Positions 48,617-61,939 of a stretch of DNA of 64,000 nucleotides are shown one piece after another. The notes under the pieces were generated by a model. That model saw only the letters and a program-made list of their open reading frames with translations. It was not told where the DNA came from and made no database searches. The stretch lies in NCBI GenBank assembly GCA_036874045.1, contig CM072335.1, positions 24,435,501 to 24,499,500 of the forward strand, given 5' to 3'. The position numbers and the translations under genes are program-made. Each line of letters starts with the position of its first letter. Position 1 is the stretch's first letter. This DNA is from Cymodocea nodosa (lineage: Eukaryota; Streptophyta; Magnoliopsida; Alismatales; Cymodoceaceae).

Positions 48617-50239
48617 CGATTGGGATATCCTCCGTCGATCTCAAACGAGAGTAATCCCTAGGATGCTGCAGCGGAAGAAGCAGCAGCAGCGAAGACAAAG
48701 AGATACAAACGCCCCGACCGAACCAGACAGGACCAGATTGTGTATGTCCGCGAACCACTGCTCTTCTGCGTGGGGAAGGAGGAGAACCGCGTCCCAACGG
48801 AGACTTCCAGGGGTCAGATATTTCTAGAATCGGGGCGGAGCTTCTCCTTTCCTTTTTGCTTCCTGCCTTTCGTCTCTTTTTTTCTTTTTTCAGTACCGAT
48901 AAATGAATTAGGAGAATAATGTGAATAATTAGTTAAGCGATTTCTATTTAATAGTGTGACGTCGTGATGATTAGTTTGGAGAATATATGTGTTAATTTCT
49001 ATTTCAACTTTTCTAATTTTTTAAAATCCCTCTTCCCTTACCGCAGAAACCGATACGTTGTTGTATCTATATCTATATCTATATATTTGCATCTATGTCT
49101 ACATCAGTTGAGACATTAAATATACGCACAAAATTCGTACTCATTTTGTGCATCCCATTACACAACCCCAACCTTGATTTATTGTGCTTGATGGGATTTT
49201 TTCCTTGAAAAAAACATTGAACCAATCACACGTGGCAATTTTTACCAACATGTTAAAAGTGATTGTTTATTAACAAGTAAACGATACAGTTGACGTGCAA
49301 GTATTTCAATGCTTTTTGCATGATATGCAGGCAAATATTTTTGATTGATATCCGCATGCCAGCACAAATTGTTAACATTAGCCCTTGGAAACGTATTACC
49401 ACAGGAATAAACGAATTGTTGTGACAAGGCATAAATACTGTAAGAGTGTAATTGAAAAATAATTCCATTAGAATAGAATGAAAGTTACGCCAACAAGGTA
49501 AAAAATTCAATTTGATCATATCTTTAGAGAGTTAAAAGCTACATCAGTTAAGAGAATTAACTGATATGAAAACATAAATAAAGGTGATTAAAAAACTATA
49601 GGAAAAATCTAAATTTATGGAAGATTTGATCGTAAATAACAAAAAGATTGAGAAGAGAAAAAAGAAATTAGGCGATCGATTGCGTAAGGAGACGATCCCG
49701 TTTATGAGGTTAATTCCTGTGGTTGTACCTTCCAAAAGACTTAACTAAAATGATAACAGAGATCGTTCGCGCTTGACGTCGGAGAAATTTCCCAAGAAAC
49801 GACAATGGATTGTGGTGGTTGCCGTGTCAAAACGATGCTGTCGCCGAACTAATACAAAAGTACGTTAATAGTCGGTCGCTGACCGACGTTGTAGCGAAGG
49901 TAATTTAAAAAAATAAAACAAATGTTGGTAGGACACCTCACGAGTTACACCAGCGTCCGAAATAGGAGAAAAAAAGGAAAAAAGAAGAAGAAGAAGAAGA
50001 CCACGACCACTTCACCGTCTTCTGCCCATCAATGATTATTTACAGACCGACCACGTTGGAGCCTCATCTCTGGAGGATTAATTGACAACAACATCCAGAA
50101 ATCAAAATAATATACGGAGAGATGATGTCAAATGTCACCAACATCCGCAGCGGTGATTTCTACCAGACATCATCTCGTCAAGTTGGGTCTTACCAGCAAA
50201 CGGCAGACGAGAGGAGCCCAGGAATCGACGGTGTGATTT
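48617..50239. other. Intergenic between alpha-SNAP and DUF1639 genes
   Basis: The 200 bases next to 48617 are GC-rich and probably include the alpha-SNAP 5' UTR and core promoter. The rest is AT-rich; open frames are short and without motifs. A GAA repeat lies at 49985-50000. The stretch next to 50239 should hold the DUF1639 3' UTR. Confidence 0.5.
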
Positions 50240-51095
50240 TCAAGACGCAGGCGGCAGCTCCTGCATTTCGTAGATGTCCGGCGTCACCTCCGACAGGTAG
50301 TATCCCGGGAACAGTTGCTGCGAAAACAGGAACGCAAGTCACCGCCTGATCTAACGAAGAGGAAAAAGGGAAATTATGAAATTTTGAATCGATGGTTTGA
50401 AAGCCCGAAGCATTACGTACGTCGAGTTGGTTCTTGATCGCTCTCGGCCTCTTCTTGGGTCTTCTCGAAGCCCTCTTCCCCGTCATCGAGTACAGATCCT
50501 CGTCGATCTCTTCCTTGGACAGCGTCAAGGAGAACTTCCTCCTCCGCCCGCTCGACCCCGTCCCGTGCCGACCCAATTCCTCCGATCTCGGTCGCAACGA
50601 GATCCCCATCTGCTGGCAGGAAGAACCGGGTGGAGCAACCGATGCCGACCGGCAGTAACTCCCCCTTCTCGTCCTCAATTTCCACGGCACATCCGCCACC
50701 GGCACTTGTTCCTCCTCCGCCACTTCACGAGGGGGGACCACGAGGTCGATCTTCCCCGCCGCTTCCTGTAGGTGGACCATCAGTTTCGCCCGGACCCTGT
50801 CGAACCCGTCGTCCTCGGTGGTGGCAGTCGTCTGTGCTTTCGCCACGGGCACGTCGTCCGGGCCGCCGCCGTCGGGGGACTTTCCCTTGAGCTTGACGCA
50901 GCGGAGGATCCGCTTGCTTCCCCAGGTCTTCAGCACGGGGAGAGGGAAATTGTGGAGGGTGGTCTGCGAGCCCCCGGCGGGCTTGGACACGGACGAGGAG
51001 GGGGACGACGCCGTCGCCGCCATAACATGCGTCGGTCGATGGAGAGCAGAAGCAGAAGCAGAGGCAGAAACGGCAGTTGATCCGGAGATTACCAT
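50240..51095 (-). CDS. DUF1639 family protein
   Basis: Two minus-strand exons, 51095-50421 and 50317-50240, give 250 residues. The diagnostic C-terminal motif spans the intron: EEIDEDLYSMTGKRASRRPKKRPRAIKNQLD, then QLFPGYYLSEVTPDIYEMQ. Family members share the order xxDFxxMTGxRPPRRPKKRP, QLDxLFPGLWLSEITPDxY. The donor GTACGT and acceptor CGCAG are clean. The first exon is GC-rich and Ser/Pro-rich and the rest disordered. The ATG at 51095 was used; the next in-frame Met (MAATASS) is also possible. The function of DUF1639 is not established. The RRPKKRPR cluster suggests nuclear localisation (inference). Confidence 0.9.
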
Positions 51096-52583
51096 TACAT
51101 AGCGATCGGAGCGGATCAGAGGCGGCGGTGCGAAATGGAAGACGAAAATATTGGCGCGGAAGCGAACCGGAGAAGACGATAGCAGAGAGAGGATTGTATT
51201 GGGTTGGAATGGGCCTTTTTTTTCTGTTGAGGTTGGGCTACCATTATTTAATGATATATATTATTATTATATATTACCTGTCAAAATTCGAAAGAAATGA
51301 GATGCTGACGATTCCTTCTTTCCCATCGCAACTTGCGAACCAAATTCCCCATCGTGAAAAATTCGAAAATCAAACAGGAAATTCGGTACGGCTAATTAAT
51401 TATTTTTACACACTTTCCTTTTCATTTCAAAAGTTTGATTTATCGTCTGCGAGCAAAACTCCAGTTTTAATTTCGATCTAAGAAGAAAACGGTTTTTTGA
51501 GTAATTAAAGTTCTATGGTTACTTACATCTTGAAAAAATTATTTCGGTAAAAAAAAAAATGAAAATTTATATTTTGAATACATTTTAGATTTGATAACAT
51601 TAGGCGTGAGAAACAAAACGGTTAAAACGGTCTTGAGCAAACAACAACGGACGCTGGTCACGGTAAATTAATTATTAAGAATGGTGACGACGATTTTTCA
51701 AATACCTGTAACATTTTGTATACGTAGTTTAGTCAACGTTCAGTTCAGAAGCACTTATTATTAAAATATTTTTTTTTTTTTGCGTCTGTGTGTGCGTGTT
51801 TGGGCTTATTTGAAATATACAATTCCAAACGCCTTGGTTGGCGTATCCCGCCTGCGTACGGAAAAGCGCCCGTTGTTTCCATTTTTGTCCCTGTTTCTAA
51901 TGAGCGCTGCATGCACCATTAGCTGCCCGAAATTACGGGATCTGCGGTTGGCAGCCGTGGAACCCCATCCCACGTCTGCGGGAACATGGATTAATTAAGA
52001 TGATCCGATCACATGTAAGACAAGTTAAGTTAGATTAATGAAGCGGGATTTTTAGGACTTGAGCCCTAAGCTCCAATCCATTGGTAGATTAATTTAATTA
52101 AGAATTCAAAACTGGCTATATCTTCCTGATCAACATGTGGATGCCACCATCATCTCGCCAACCACTGGTCAGGTGAGAAGGGTGGAACAAACTCGTGTGA
52201 TAAATAAGGTTGAAAGGCCATGGTAATCAATGGTCGTTTGGAATATAGATCGAAATTTTCATTCGAATGTTATTTACGATAATTATAATTTCAAATTTTT
52301 ACCTAAATATCCTTGAAAGAGATGTAAATGATTGGTATATTCACTAAACAGAGTAGTTGGTTTAAGGAAGAAATGTCTCGGCATAACATTAAAATTATTT
52401 TCAATTAAGTATGCTAACAGCAAAATTCAATTTCCGTAAACCGTCGTTACAGAAAAAGAAATCCTCCTCCTCGTGCTTTCTTATCCTACGTACCTACTCG
52501 GAGGATAAGTTCAACACATGTCAATAAATAAATAAACAAACAGGTATCGCTTGCATTCCAGGGCACATTGAAGGCGAACGGCG
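51096..52583. other. Intergenic between divergent DUF1639 and USP genes
   Basis: Holds the promoters of two divergent genes. No coding region is supported. The area is AT-rich apart from a short GC-richer stretch at about 51830-51990 with no recognisable product. An open frame at 51780-51998 shows no family similarity. Confidence 0.5.
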
Positions 52584-54397
52584 ATGGCAGGATCCGGCGA
52601 GCAAGCAACGAAGAGCAAGAAGGTGATGGTGGCGATCGACGAGAGCGAGTACAGCCACCACGCCCTCCAGTGGGTCCTTGATCACCTGCGTCGGTCCATC
52701 TCCAGCCCGTCCCAACCGCTCGTGCTACTCACCGTCCAGTCCCTCTCCAACACCGCCTTCGTCCCCGCCGCCTCTCATGCCTCTGCGTTCGCTGCCATGT
52801 CCACCAGTTAGTCCCTACGAGCCAATCGCCTTCGCTCCTCTGTGCTTGATCGAGTTCGTTTCCCTCTCTGTGTTCACGCTTTCGTTACGATCTTGATTGT
52901 TTTGTTTTTTGGTAGCTCCGGAGTTGACCCGGTCGATCCAGGAGTACGAGAAGCAGGCTGCGTTGGACTTGTTGGAACGAGCCAAGGATATGTGCGCTAA
53001 GCAGGGAGTATGCCCATTTTCATTCCTCTTGCGCATTCTTCGTCCTTTGTTATTGCTATTATTAGTTGAATCTGGCGATTAGATTTGAAGCTTTTTCTTT
53101 GAACTGTTTGCTGTCGGATCAACCAATCACTCACTACTTGATGGCCTTGTCGGTCTTTATAATGGAACGAGCATACTGATTCACTGAATGTCTTGTTTAA
53201 CAATATCATCACGCAAATTGTCTTCATATAGAACAATGATTTGCAATAGTGTTGTAAGGACAAACTTGCTCACTCATCTAAATGAGAGCCTAGATATTTA
53301 TACACCCAATCTGACGCTTCTAGCTTCAGTATGGCTTAAGAGTTGTGCTTCCCCAAATTAATGAGCTTAACGATACATCATAAAATTGTATGCTTAGTTA
53401 TCAGTATTTTGCATATGTGGTTATATATGCATTTTAGTCATAGTTTAGAGACGAAGATGAATCCAAGATTTAACTCAATTGGTTTTATATCAGATTACCG
53501 CAGAAACAATTATGGAAATTGGACTACCCAAAGATACCATATGTGAAGCGGTTGATAAATACAATATTGATCTACTTGTTATGGGTAGCCATGGAAGAGG
53601 AGCCATACAAAGGTACCACCATACTTTCCTCTCGACAAAAAGTCATATTTTTTTTTCTTCCTGCAAATTAGATGCATAAATTATTTATCATGTTCTCTTC
53701 GTTTCTGATGATATTTGTATATTGGACTCCCCCTCTCTTTTCTTCTTTATCTAGCACTAGTATTTTTCTTTTGTGTAGTTGATTTTTTCCGGTACCTGCT
53801 ACGGCACTGGGTGACTGATGCCACTAATTAGCAGAATATCTGCATCTTCGTCCAACCACAACATTAATCAACTATAATAATTTGTTAAGAATAACGATAC
53901 GTGGCTCTTATTAAGTTTCAAATTCTATTAAATGTGAAAATCATTACCAACTTCATCTAGCCACAACATTCATTGTGATGCAGCACTACTGCCACTCGAA
54001 CATTTTGACATTTTTTGAGTCGTTGATGTAGAATCGTAGTTGCCAATGTCGTCCAAATTCACCAGCAGCTTGAAGTCCCATTACTAGTTATCGAAGTTAG
54101 TACCTTTCTAATCATGTGGCTTGAATTGTTAAATAAATCATACATCTGATATGAATTCCTGCAATATTGGATTTGCACATAACTTCTCACTTTTGTGCGA
54201 TCCATACATGAAGGTGTTTAAAAGCACAGGAAATATTTGGTTTGTCTTATCACGGTTCATAAAGGTGAACGAACGGTGGGAAAATTACACCATTGACTTA
54301 TTTCCTCTTGTGTAACAGGGCTTTTCTAGGGAGCGTAAGCAGCTATTGCGTCCATACAGCCCACTGCCCTGTCCTCGTTGTGAAGAAACCAGCATAG
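52584..54397 (+). CDS. Universal stress protein A family (USP) protein
   Basis: Four exons: 52584-52806, 52916-53007, 53494-53612, 54319-54397, joined to 170 residues. The N-terminus MAGSGEQATKSKKVMVAIDESEYS has the conserved Asp19 that contacts adenine in ATP-binding USPs. The C-terminal motif G-x2-G-x9-G-S is exact (Gly136, Gly139, Gly149, Ser150 in GSHGRGAIQRAFLGS). EAVDKYNIDLLVMGSHGRG and CPVLVVKKPA are typical. Plant USPs of this type bind ATP and respond to stress, usually in the cytosol. Intron 3 (706 bp) is the longest. Confidence 0.95.
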
Positions 54398-55089
54398 ACC
54401 GGTTTCAATCTTTCCTCTCAATTAAATTTATAAATAACATAGACATGCCTTATGCCTTGTATGACAATAAATTGGACAAGAGAGAACATCTTTTGTTCGC
54501 AATTATGTTAGCTTTACATGTATGTCGGATGCGAATAGAGACAATTATGCAATTATCTTCTGAAAGGCTCTACTATCGATGGCAAGGCCTTCGTTGTTGT
54601 TCATAAGTTTTTATAGAAAAACAATTGATGAAAGAACGTAATCATAAAGATCTAAACGTTGGTACGAGTAGATGAGTTGCTAACATACATTTATTTGTGT
54701 TATATGAATATTATGACCTTTGTATCGAATGAGTAAACCAGTAAATGACTTTTTTTATATTACAGCAACAATTTGAATTATAATTTCATTATTATGAATT
54801 TCATCACATAAATCATTTTCTTTGGACAACAAATAGCTTTCCAGTTACCCAAGGAAAAAAAAAGTTTGACAGATACAAGGGTAAACGATAAACATGAAAA
54901 ATACCAGCGTGCATGCATCAATAATAGACAATTGAAATTAATCCATCTTTTTATCACCTATCTTCTTTTTATGATTATTACTGAACTATCAAGTGTCTAT
55001 GTCCATATATGTGTGGGCACTTCCACGGGCCTGTAAACATAAACTCGTTTGAAAAGAATAACGAAAGAGCAGCTCCCCCCTAAATATTA
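54398..55089. other. Intergenic between convergent USP and MAGL genes
   Basis: AT-rich space holding the 3' UTRs of two convergent genes. No coding sequence or repeat was recognised. Confidence 0.5.
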
Positions 55090-58000
55090 TTACGGAAGCT
55101 CCGGGGATGATGATGATGATGGTAGCGGCCCCTTCGAGCAGCGACCATGAAGCCAGAACAGGATGTCATCGAAAACCTGGAATATCATTTCATCAGGTTC
55201 TCCTTCAAGAAGAGAATGATACGCATCTCTGTAAAGCTGAAGCTCCTTGTCCTCGCTTCTTGCCTTCTCGTACAAGGCTTTGCTGACCGAAGGATCCGTG
55301 ACAATGTCCCTTTCGCCGTGCAAGATGAACAGAGGCAGTGAAACCTAAAGAAGGTTGTAAGACAGATTAAAAAATTTGTCTTTATCACCAGGTCATGGCA
55401 TAAAATGTCAAGTAGTTCTTTCCATGTTTCAATTAGGTTTATGTTCAAGGGAAGCTGGTAAAGCATTTCAGATATTGGTGACTGTTTCTTTATTCACTCT
55501 AACAGTTACAGATGATAATGGTTAGAGCACCGCCCACGTTTTGGGGTATTGTTGTTTGTAATATTTGAGCAAGTGTGCTTTAATGATATGCCCTTTCTGG
55601 ACTGGTGTGTCTTCCTCATTACATAGCCTGGATTTTTAAAAAGATTGTGCTTCAGGATTTAGTTTACGGCATGATGTGATTTATGAAAATAAAATGCAGG
55701 CATGTGCACATGAAAATATAGTGGTAGCTTAAAAACACTATAACGATATAACTTGCTGTTAGTAAGCTTCTATCAGTCTTTGGTAGGGATGCATGTTAAA
55801 TATAATTTATAAGCGCTTCAAACTCCCTGCTAAAACTGAGAAGGATGAGAAACTATTAAAAAAGAAGAAGAATGGATTATGCTAGTATGCTACTTGAGAA
55901 ACGTTTAAAAAGTAACCCTTACGTCCTCCAGTCGATTCTCAATTTCTTGGGTGGTCCGTAGCAATTCCAGTGCAGTCTTCAGGCGTGGCTTATCCTTGTA
56001 AGCAAGAACGTTAAAAGAACACTGCATGCAGAAAAGAAAAAAAATGTTTAATCCGCAAGGATCAGCATCTCCAAGAACAGGCAAGATGGCATGTTCAACT
56101 GTCCATCAAGGAAAAAATACAATAACCATAAAAGGCTGATTAGATACCGCAATTGCAAATTTCTAAAAAATCCATCATCATAATGTAACGATACTGTAAT
56201 AAGCAATACTATTAAAAGAACACTGCATCAAGAAAACAACAGAATGATCATCCACAAAATCTAATGTGCCCAGGAACAGATACAATGGCTGTCATGCTCA
56301 ACTGCCCATTAGGGGAAAAAAAAAAAAAACAACAACATTGCCGAGTAGTTATCACCGTAATATTAACTTATTTTTGAAAAGATACACCTTAAAATTAAAA
56401 GAACATCGCATATAAAAACAGAGCAGAAAATGATTATGCATAGAACCTGTGATCTCAATGACAGCTATGACTGCAGCAGACGACTAATACCACCATTAAG
56501 GAAAAAAAACCTAAGCATGCTGATTAGTCATCAATATATATTTTCTGAATCTGTAATGTAAGCGGAGTGGTTGATATAATTCCTATTTATAATTTTATGC
56601 ACATATAGCATGTGAACAAAAGATCCATGCATCCCTAAACAATGTTTTTATGTTTGAAAAAGTTTGCATATTGCCAGAAGCATAATATCAGTTGAAGTAT
56701 TATACATTGCAAGGTTTACAATTATTATTTGAGCTACAGAAGTGGTTGTTCAGTTATAGGGGATAAGCCAACCTGCTCTCTCTTTTTCAAATCTTTGAAT
56801 GCCATCTCAGCTAAATCCTTCTGTGGAACAAGTTTTTCTTTAGGAAGCAATTGAGCTATTACAATCAGGATCTGCTGTAATGGCCAAGGTGGAACGACAT
56901 CGTCTGCAATCTATGAAGATATAGTTTAAAGCTAAAATGAAATGGCACTACACAACTAGTTTCCCAATTAAGGGTGGAAGCACAGGAGATTACTTTACAC
57001 ATTGGGGCAAGCAGAACTGCACCATCCCAGCTTTGGGGCTGTTTAAAGTGCATTTTCAAAGCAACTGCTCCACCCATAGACTGTCCGAATAGGAAGCTTG
57101 GGAGACCTTGGTATTCAGGTTTTTCTGTTCAATACAACTTTATAAGCATTATGCTAAATTTTAACTAAAACAAATCTAGAAATTATGCTAGATACACAAA
57201 AAACACAAGCATTGTATCAAAAGCTTGTTTTCTAAATAAATTGATCAAAATCAAGGCCCTTGTTAGTTTTAAGACAAACCATCGTACCTTTAATTTTGGA
57301 GTAATGTTCAATAACATCGTCGACAAGACTATCAAAGCTTGTAATATACCCATGTAGTCCATCTGAAAGGCCAAATCCAGGGTAATCCATAGCAAAAACT
57401 CCAAAACCCGTTGATGCCAACTTTTTTGCAATTCCTGTGTGAACACGACTGAACTTTTAACAACAGATTGAAATCTCTGCAAGTTGCAAGTAGGCAATAC
57501 TTTTCTACACCTTCAAAGAAAAATGTACAAGTGTCACCATATCCATGGCAGAAGAAAATGAGAGCCTTTGCCGAAGATTCAGGAAGCCAACACTTGGAAA
57601 AAATCTTCAATCCTCTGGAGTTTATCACATATGACTGCATATGAGTAAAAAATATTTCTGTTGAGGGGAATGGGATGCAATCAGCAAGTTGCTCTTGCGA
57701 AGATATCAACTACCAAACAAAGCTACATTCTCATTCCAATAAAAACAGTGGATTTGAGAAATATGTTTTAAAGTGTGAACTAATGAAGTATTATGTTTTT
57801 TCATCACTATTTACAATCTTGTTTAACATGAAACTTCAAAAACATTAGGTAGATTTAGTAGAACTATCTATATATTAACTAAAGGTTACATGCATCTTTG
57901 TGATCATAATTAAGAGTTTTTTATGACAGATATGATCAAACAATTTGATTCTTAGACAACTGTTGCTGATCAATAAGTAAAAAAATGCACTACGTCAAAA

Positions 58001-61000
58001 AAAACTCCATGTACACTAGACAATTACAATCTAACATAAAGCAAAATAAAAAATTCTTAATGCTTAAAAGACTTAGATAATCACAACAACGTCTGGGTCC
58101 CATCTGCTATCATTTTCCTTTGTATTCTTTTCATTGCACCCGAGATTCAGCACAACATGTCATTGAGAGGGTTACACCCTAATAAATTATCTTTAGGATT
58201 CATGTTCATAAAAAATTAACTAATTTTTACAATTGTTGGTCTACCTAATGTTAACCCTTCTTTATCCAAACTTAGGATTGACTATAAAGGGATGAACCTC
58301 CATAGGTGGAGTTAATCAAAATCTGTTTAAAAGGATAAAAAAGGCCAGGAATTCTTCTATGATATCACATCTAGTTAGGTGGGCAGCGTTAAGACACCCA
58401 CCACAACTGCTTTATGTAGTTTTGGAGTTAATCAAAATCTGTTTAAAAGGATAAAAAAGGCCAGGAATTCTTCTATGATATCACATCTAGTTAGGTGGGC
58501 AGTGTTAAGACACCCACCACAACTGCTTTATGTAGTTTTTGTGTTCCTAGAAAATTATCACACACTATATCAGTGTGACACTTCGCAAAAACACAAGAAT
58601 GTATCAAAATTCCAGAATAAATGCTATGGGAGATATATGTATGGATAGTATATGGAATCAAGAAGTTACAGTCCTCCAAGATACTAAAATTCATAAAAAG
58701 GAAAAATATTTAAACTTCTACCTCTGCCGTCTGCAAGCCAACATACTGAGCCTGTATCAAAGCAAAAGATGAGAAAAAAGAAGTCAATTGTCGTACCAAA
58801 AAAATTAATCATTTTAATTCCCATTCAAATGAACATGAGCCTTTTGGAAATTATGAAAGAAAGATAGACCCAACTTTAAAATAAAAAAAAAATTAGGATA
58901 ATCTCCCAACATGGAGGAGAGAATATAACAGTGTTTACAAATTTGGAACAGATATTGAACCATTTTTCTATTCAGTCAAGTTCAAAAATGAGTTCAACAG
59001 GTACCACTGGATTACATCATAATTACATCATTATTTGAATAATTAAAAACTAATAATCCTTAAAATGAAATATTAAGAAAAACATAGAAAAATCAGAAAA
59101 TGCAGGAAATTACAGAATTTTCTGTACTATAGGCATTGCAATTCTCTGCATGGATGGAAAGAAGTATCACAAATATATGATATATGACATATGAAGCACT
59201 AAAATTCAGATAAAGTACTTTTTACTTGTGATTAAACCCAACTAAATTGCATGATTGCATTATAAATTCATAATTATATAGAATAATCTCATAAGTCTAA
59301 ACTCTATTGAGTTCAAAATTAGCAATGGTTACATAAAATAACAATATGCTAAAAAAACTAGGTCTGGTAATCGAATTTGCCAATCTAGGACATTCAGTCC
59401 ATGCTAAATTTCCCCACAGTTACATTTTCATTTTCAGCTGGTTTCGATTGGTCAACTGGGGGGGGGGGGGGGGGTTGTATTTGGATCAGTCAAGCTGATA
59501 GTCTGTAGTTCAACCTGTTTGATAGTTTGGTCCAAGCCAGTTTTTAAAACACTGAAATAGAATGATATTAGCACATAATGAGAAAAATTACAATCTCCTA
59601 TATATAGGAGAAGCATTAGTTTGATCCACTTATTCTAACAATATTAACTTAAATTAATGTACCCTCAAGCTAGAGCATTTAAGATGCATAGCTTGTAACA
59701 AACACAAATAAAAACAAAAACAACTTAAATCAAAAGTAGACATCTGCAGTAGACACTAGGTAACAAGAAACATAGTAATTTTTGCAGCAGTGGTAAGACA
59801 ATAGCAACATGCACGAACAATGACAATCATGTTAATCACAGACACAAATAGAGGTCAATCACTTTGAGTTCATGACAAATTTCATGAGCACTGATAACTT
59901 GACTCATTCAACACTACTTCATTTGACTCAATCAATATCATTCATTATGTAAGTAAGATAGATATTTGGCAAACACAAACACAGGCACTTGCAAAGACAT
60001 GCACAGGTATTTGCAAGTAGTAAATGCAAACATGAATACCTACAAAACATGCAAATACATTTCTGTAGAACATGAACGCTTCACCTTTTCTGTTGTCTTC
60101 TCTTTTCAAACAAAAGCACAAGCAAAACATTTCAACCTTTCTTTCAACTTCCCTTTTCAAATAAAAACTCAAACACAAACATGAATATTTCACTTTTTCT
60201 CATCTCATTTCCCAAAAATTTCTTCCTTTTCAACTTCCTCTTTCTCTTGAAATACTTCTTCATCATCAATGTGCACCCATTCTTTGCCTTGAATACAATG
60301 TCAAAGACAAGTTAGCTCACTAGGTTTTCCACGTCCATAAACTCTCACAAAGAAATGCACATGATCACTTGTTGGAGTTAAACATGAGGTGCATTGGCAT
60401 TTGGGAATAAGTGTTGATTTTTTAGCACAACTACCAATAGACTCTAAAATTCCCATTGTCATATCAACTTGGGTCCAAGTAAGTCCTCCATAAATGAAAT
60501 CATTTGCAATACCTAGTATGCTTATCAATTGATTTCTATAATTAAGATCATACACATGTATCAGTCAAAATCCCAATCATTATTACTTAGTCTTCTTGTT
60601 GAAATCTTTTGTATCTACACTTGTTTTAATAATTGATGGAAATAAGCTTGATTAGTCTCTTTTATTCCATATGATTCCTCTTTTTTATATGGATCTATTA
60701 AAATAAAAATAAAAAGATAAATGAATAAATAAATAAATAAAGTTTATATCCAAAATAACCAAAGATAATCTAAGAATCTTACAAAGCTAAGTGTACTGTA
60801 ATTTCTTTCATAATTAGAGGTGGTAAACAAAGACAAACAATGCATATGACAATCTTCTTCAATGGAGTAAGTATTCCATAAGAGTCTCACGAACTCAGTA
60901 CATGAAGCAAGTGAAGCAATCGTATGTATTATGTGAAGTTCCATATCTTAAAAATCGAATGATATAAAATTAGTAAAGAACAACAAGAATGTTAAGCACC

Positions 61001-61738
61001 TACTTGATTGTTTCAAAGCAATTGTGTCCTTTGCCATTTTACCATGAAATCATCCCCTTCGTTGTATATAAAACTTAATTGCTAACATAATTTGATTCTT
61101 CTCATCCCTATCCATCACCATTTGTTCCACAAAACTTCAAAATACAGCTTAAAATACATCAAATGGGGGGAAAACAACATTTCCTTGTACCATAACTAAG
61201 GCTTTTGCTAAAAATGGTTATTCCATGAAAAAGAGAACTAGTGTTTTGATGTTGTTCTACAACACCAAGCATTCTTCCCCTGATGTTATGAACTTTAAAT
61301 TAAAACGCAGAGACATTCTTAGCAACTACGTGTCAAAAGGCAGAGTGCTATCTTGTCTATCATAAACACCCCACCCTGCTCTTCAATGCCCACTACAAGT
61401 GCTTCCTACGGTCTACCATCATACATTTGGAGTTCCACAATCAAAAGTACTCGTTTCCCAAGATACAACCCAATCTAAAAAAGAATCCAATTGAAAACAA
61501 AGTTAAAATTTGTATCAATAGAAAAGAAAAGAAGAATCTTTTCCATAGGGAAAAAAGAAAAGAAAAGAAAAAAAAAGGCCTGCCGGAATATATCGTGGCA
61601 AACCTTGAACAAGCAGTGGTCGATTCCAAGCTGCACTTCCTTAAAGGCCTCCCGGACCATCCTCCTCTCCCCGGCCTGGTCGAGGTTGGCGGTGGTGACC
61701 ATCTTCTTCAGACCTTCATCGACTCCCTCCAGCTTCAT
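55090..61738 (-). CDS. Monoacylglycerol lipase-like / caffeoylshikimate esterase-like alpha/beta hydrolase
   Basis: Eight minus-strand exons: 61738-61604, 58751-58722, 57634-57511, 57434-57288, 57124-56994, 56910-56773, 56021-55923, 55344-55090, giving 352 residues. Conserved blocks: SYVINSRGLKIF, HGYGD (85-89), AMDYPGFGLSDGLHGY, the nucleophile GQSMGG (Ser161), GERDIVTDP (Asp281) and DAYHSLLEGEP (His311). These form the Ser-Asp-His triad of the plant MAGL family, which hydrolyses monoacylglycerols or related esters. The start is the ATG of MKLEGVDEGLKKMV; it is the first Met after an in-frame TGA at 61811-61813, and upstream frame residues continue to a second ATG pair. Intron 1 is 2.85 kb and intron 2 contains a 116-bp tandem duplication. 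Substrate within the family is not determined. Confidence 0.92.
58308..58539. repeat. 116-bp tandem duplication in MAGL intron 2
   Basis: The unit GGAGTTAATCAAAATC... at 58308-58423 is repeated directly at 58424-58539. The two copies appear to differ at a single base (GCAGCG versus GCAGTG near positions 58386 and 58502), so it is recent. Confidence 0.9.
59458..59474. repeat. Poly(G) tract
   Basis: Seventeen consecutive G on the plus strand inside MAGL intron 1 (C-tract on the transcribed strand). Confidence 0.9.
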
Positions 61739-61813
61739 GCTGGCACCACTACCAGAGGAAGACGAAGACGTGGACACCCCGAGCCTTGACCTGCCGGGAT
61801 CTACCACATGTCA

Positions 61814-61939
61814 AGTGGTGGGAGAAGAGGTAGAGTTGGAATTTGAAGGATCAGAGTTGGAAACGGAAACGTCGCGGTATACGAACCGCGAGCTGGAGAT
61901 GAGAGGGGAGGTCGGGATCAGCGACGTTTTTGACATCAT
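61814..61939 (-). other. Transit-peptide-like upstream ORF, in frame with MAGL but ended by TGA
   Basis: From ATG at 61939 the frame reads MMSKTSLIPTSPLISSSRF... for 42 codons, rich in Ser/Thr/Pro and poor in acids at the start. It ends at TGA 61811-61813. The same reading frame continues, via HVVDPGRSRLGVSTSSSSSGSGA, into the conserved MAGL sequence. It may be an uORF in the 5' UTR, or a plastid-targeting N-terminus lost to a nonsense mutation. Confidence 0.45.

Noticed and set aside
59458..59474. G-run as a functional G-quadruplex
   Set aside because: A single 17-base G run with no flanking G-tracts; more likely a simple repeat or polymerase slippage site.
60301..60555. Minus-strand ORF of 84 codons in MAGL intron 1 as a gene
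   Set aside because: No recognisable family, surrounded by AT-rich intron, and no splice partners; may be transposon debris but cannot be supported.
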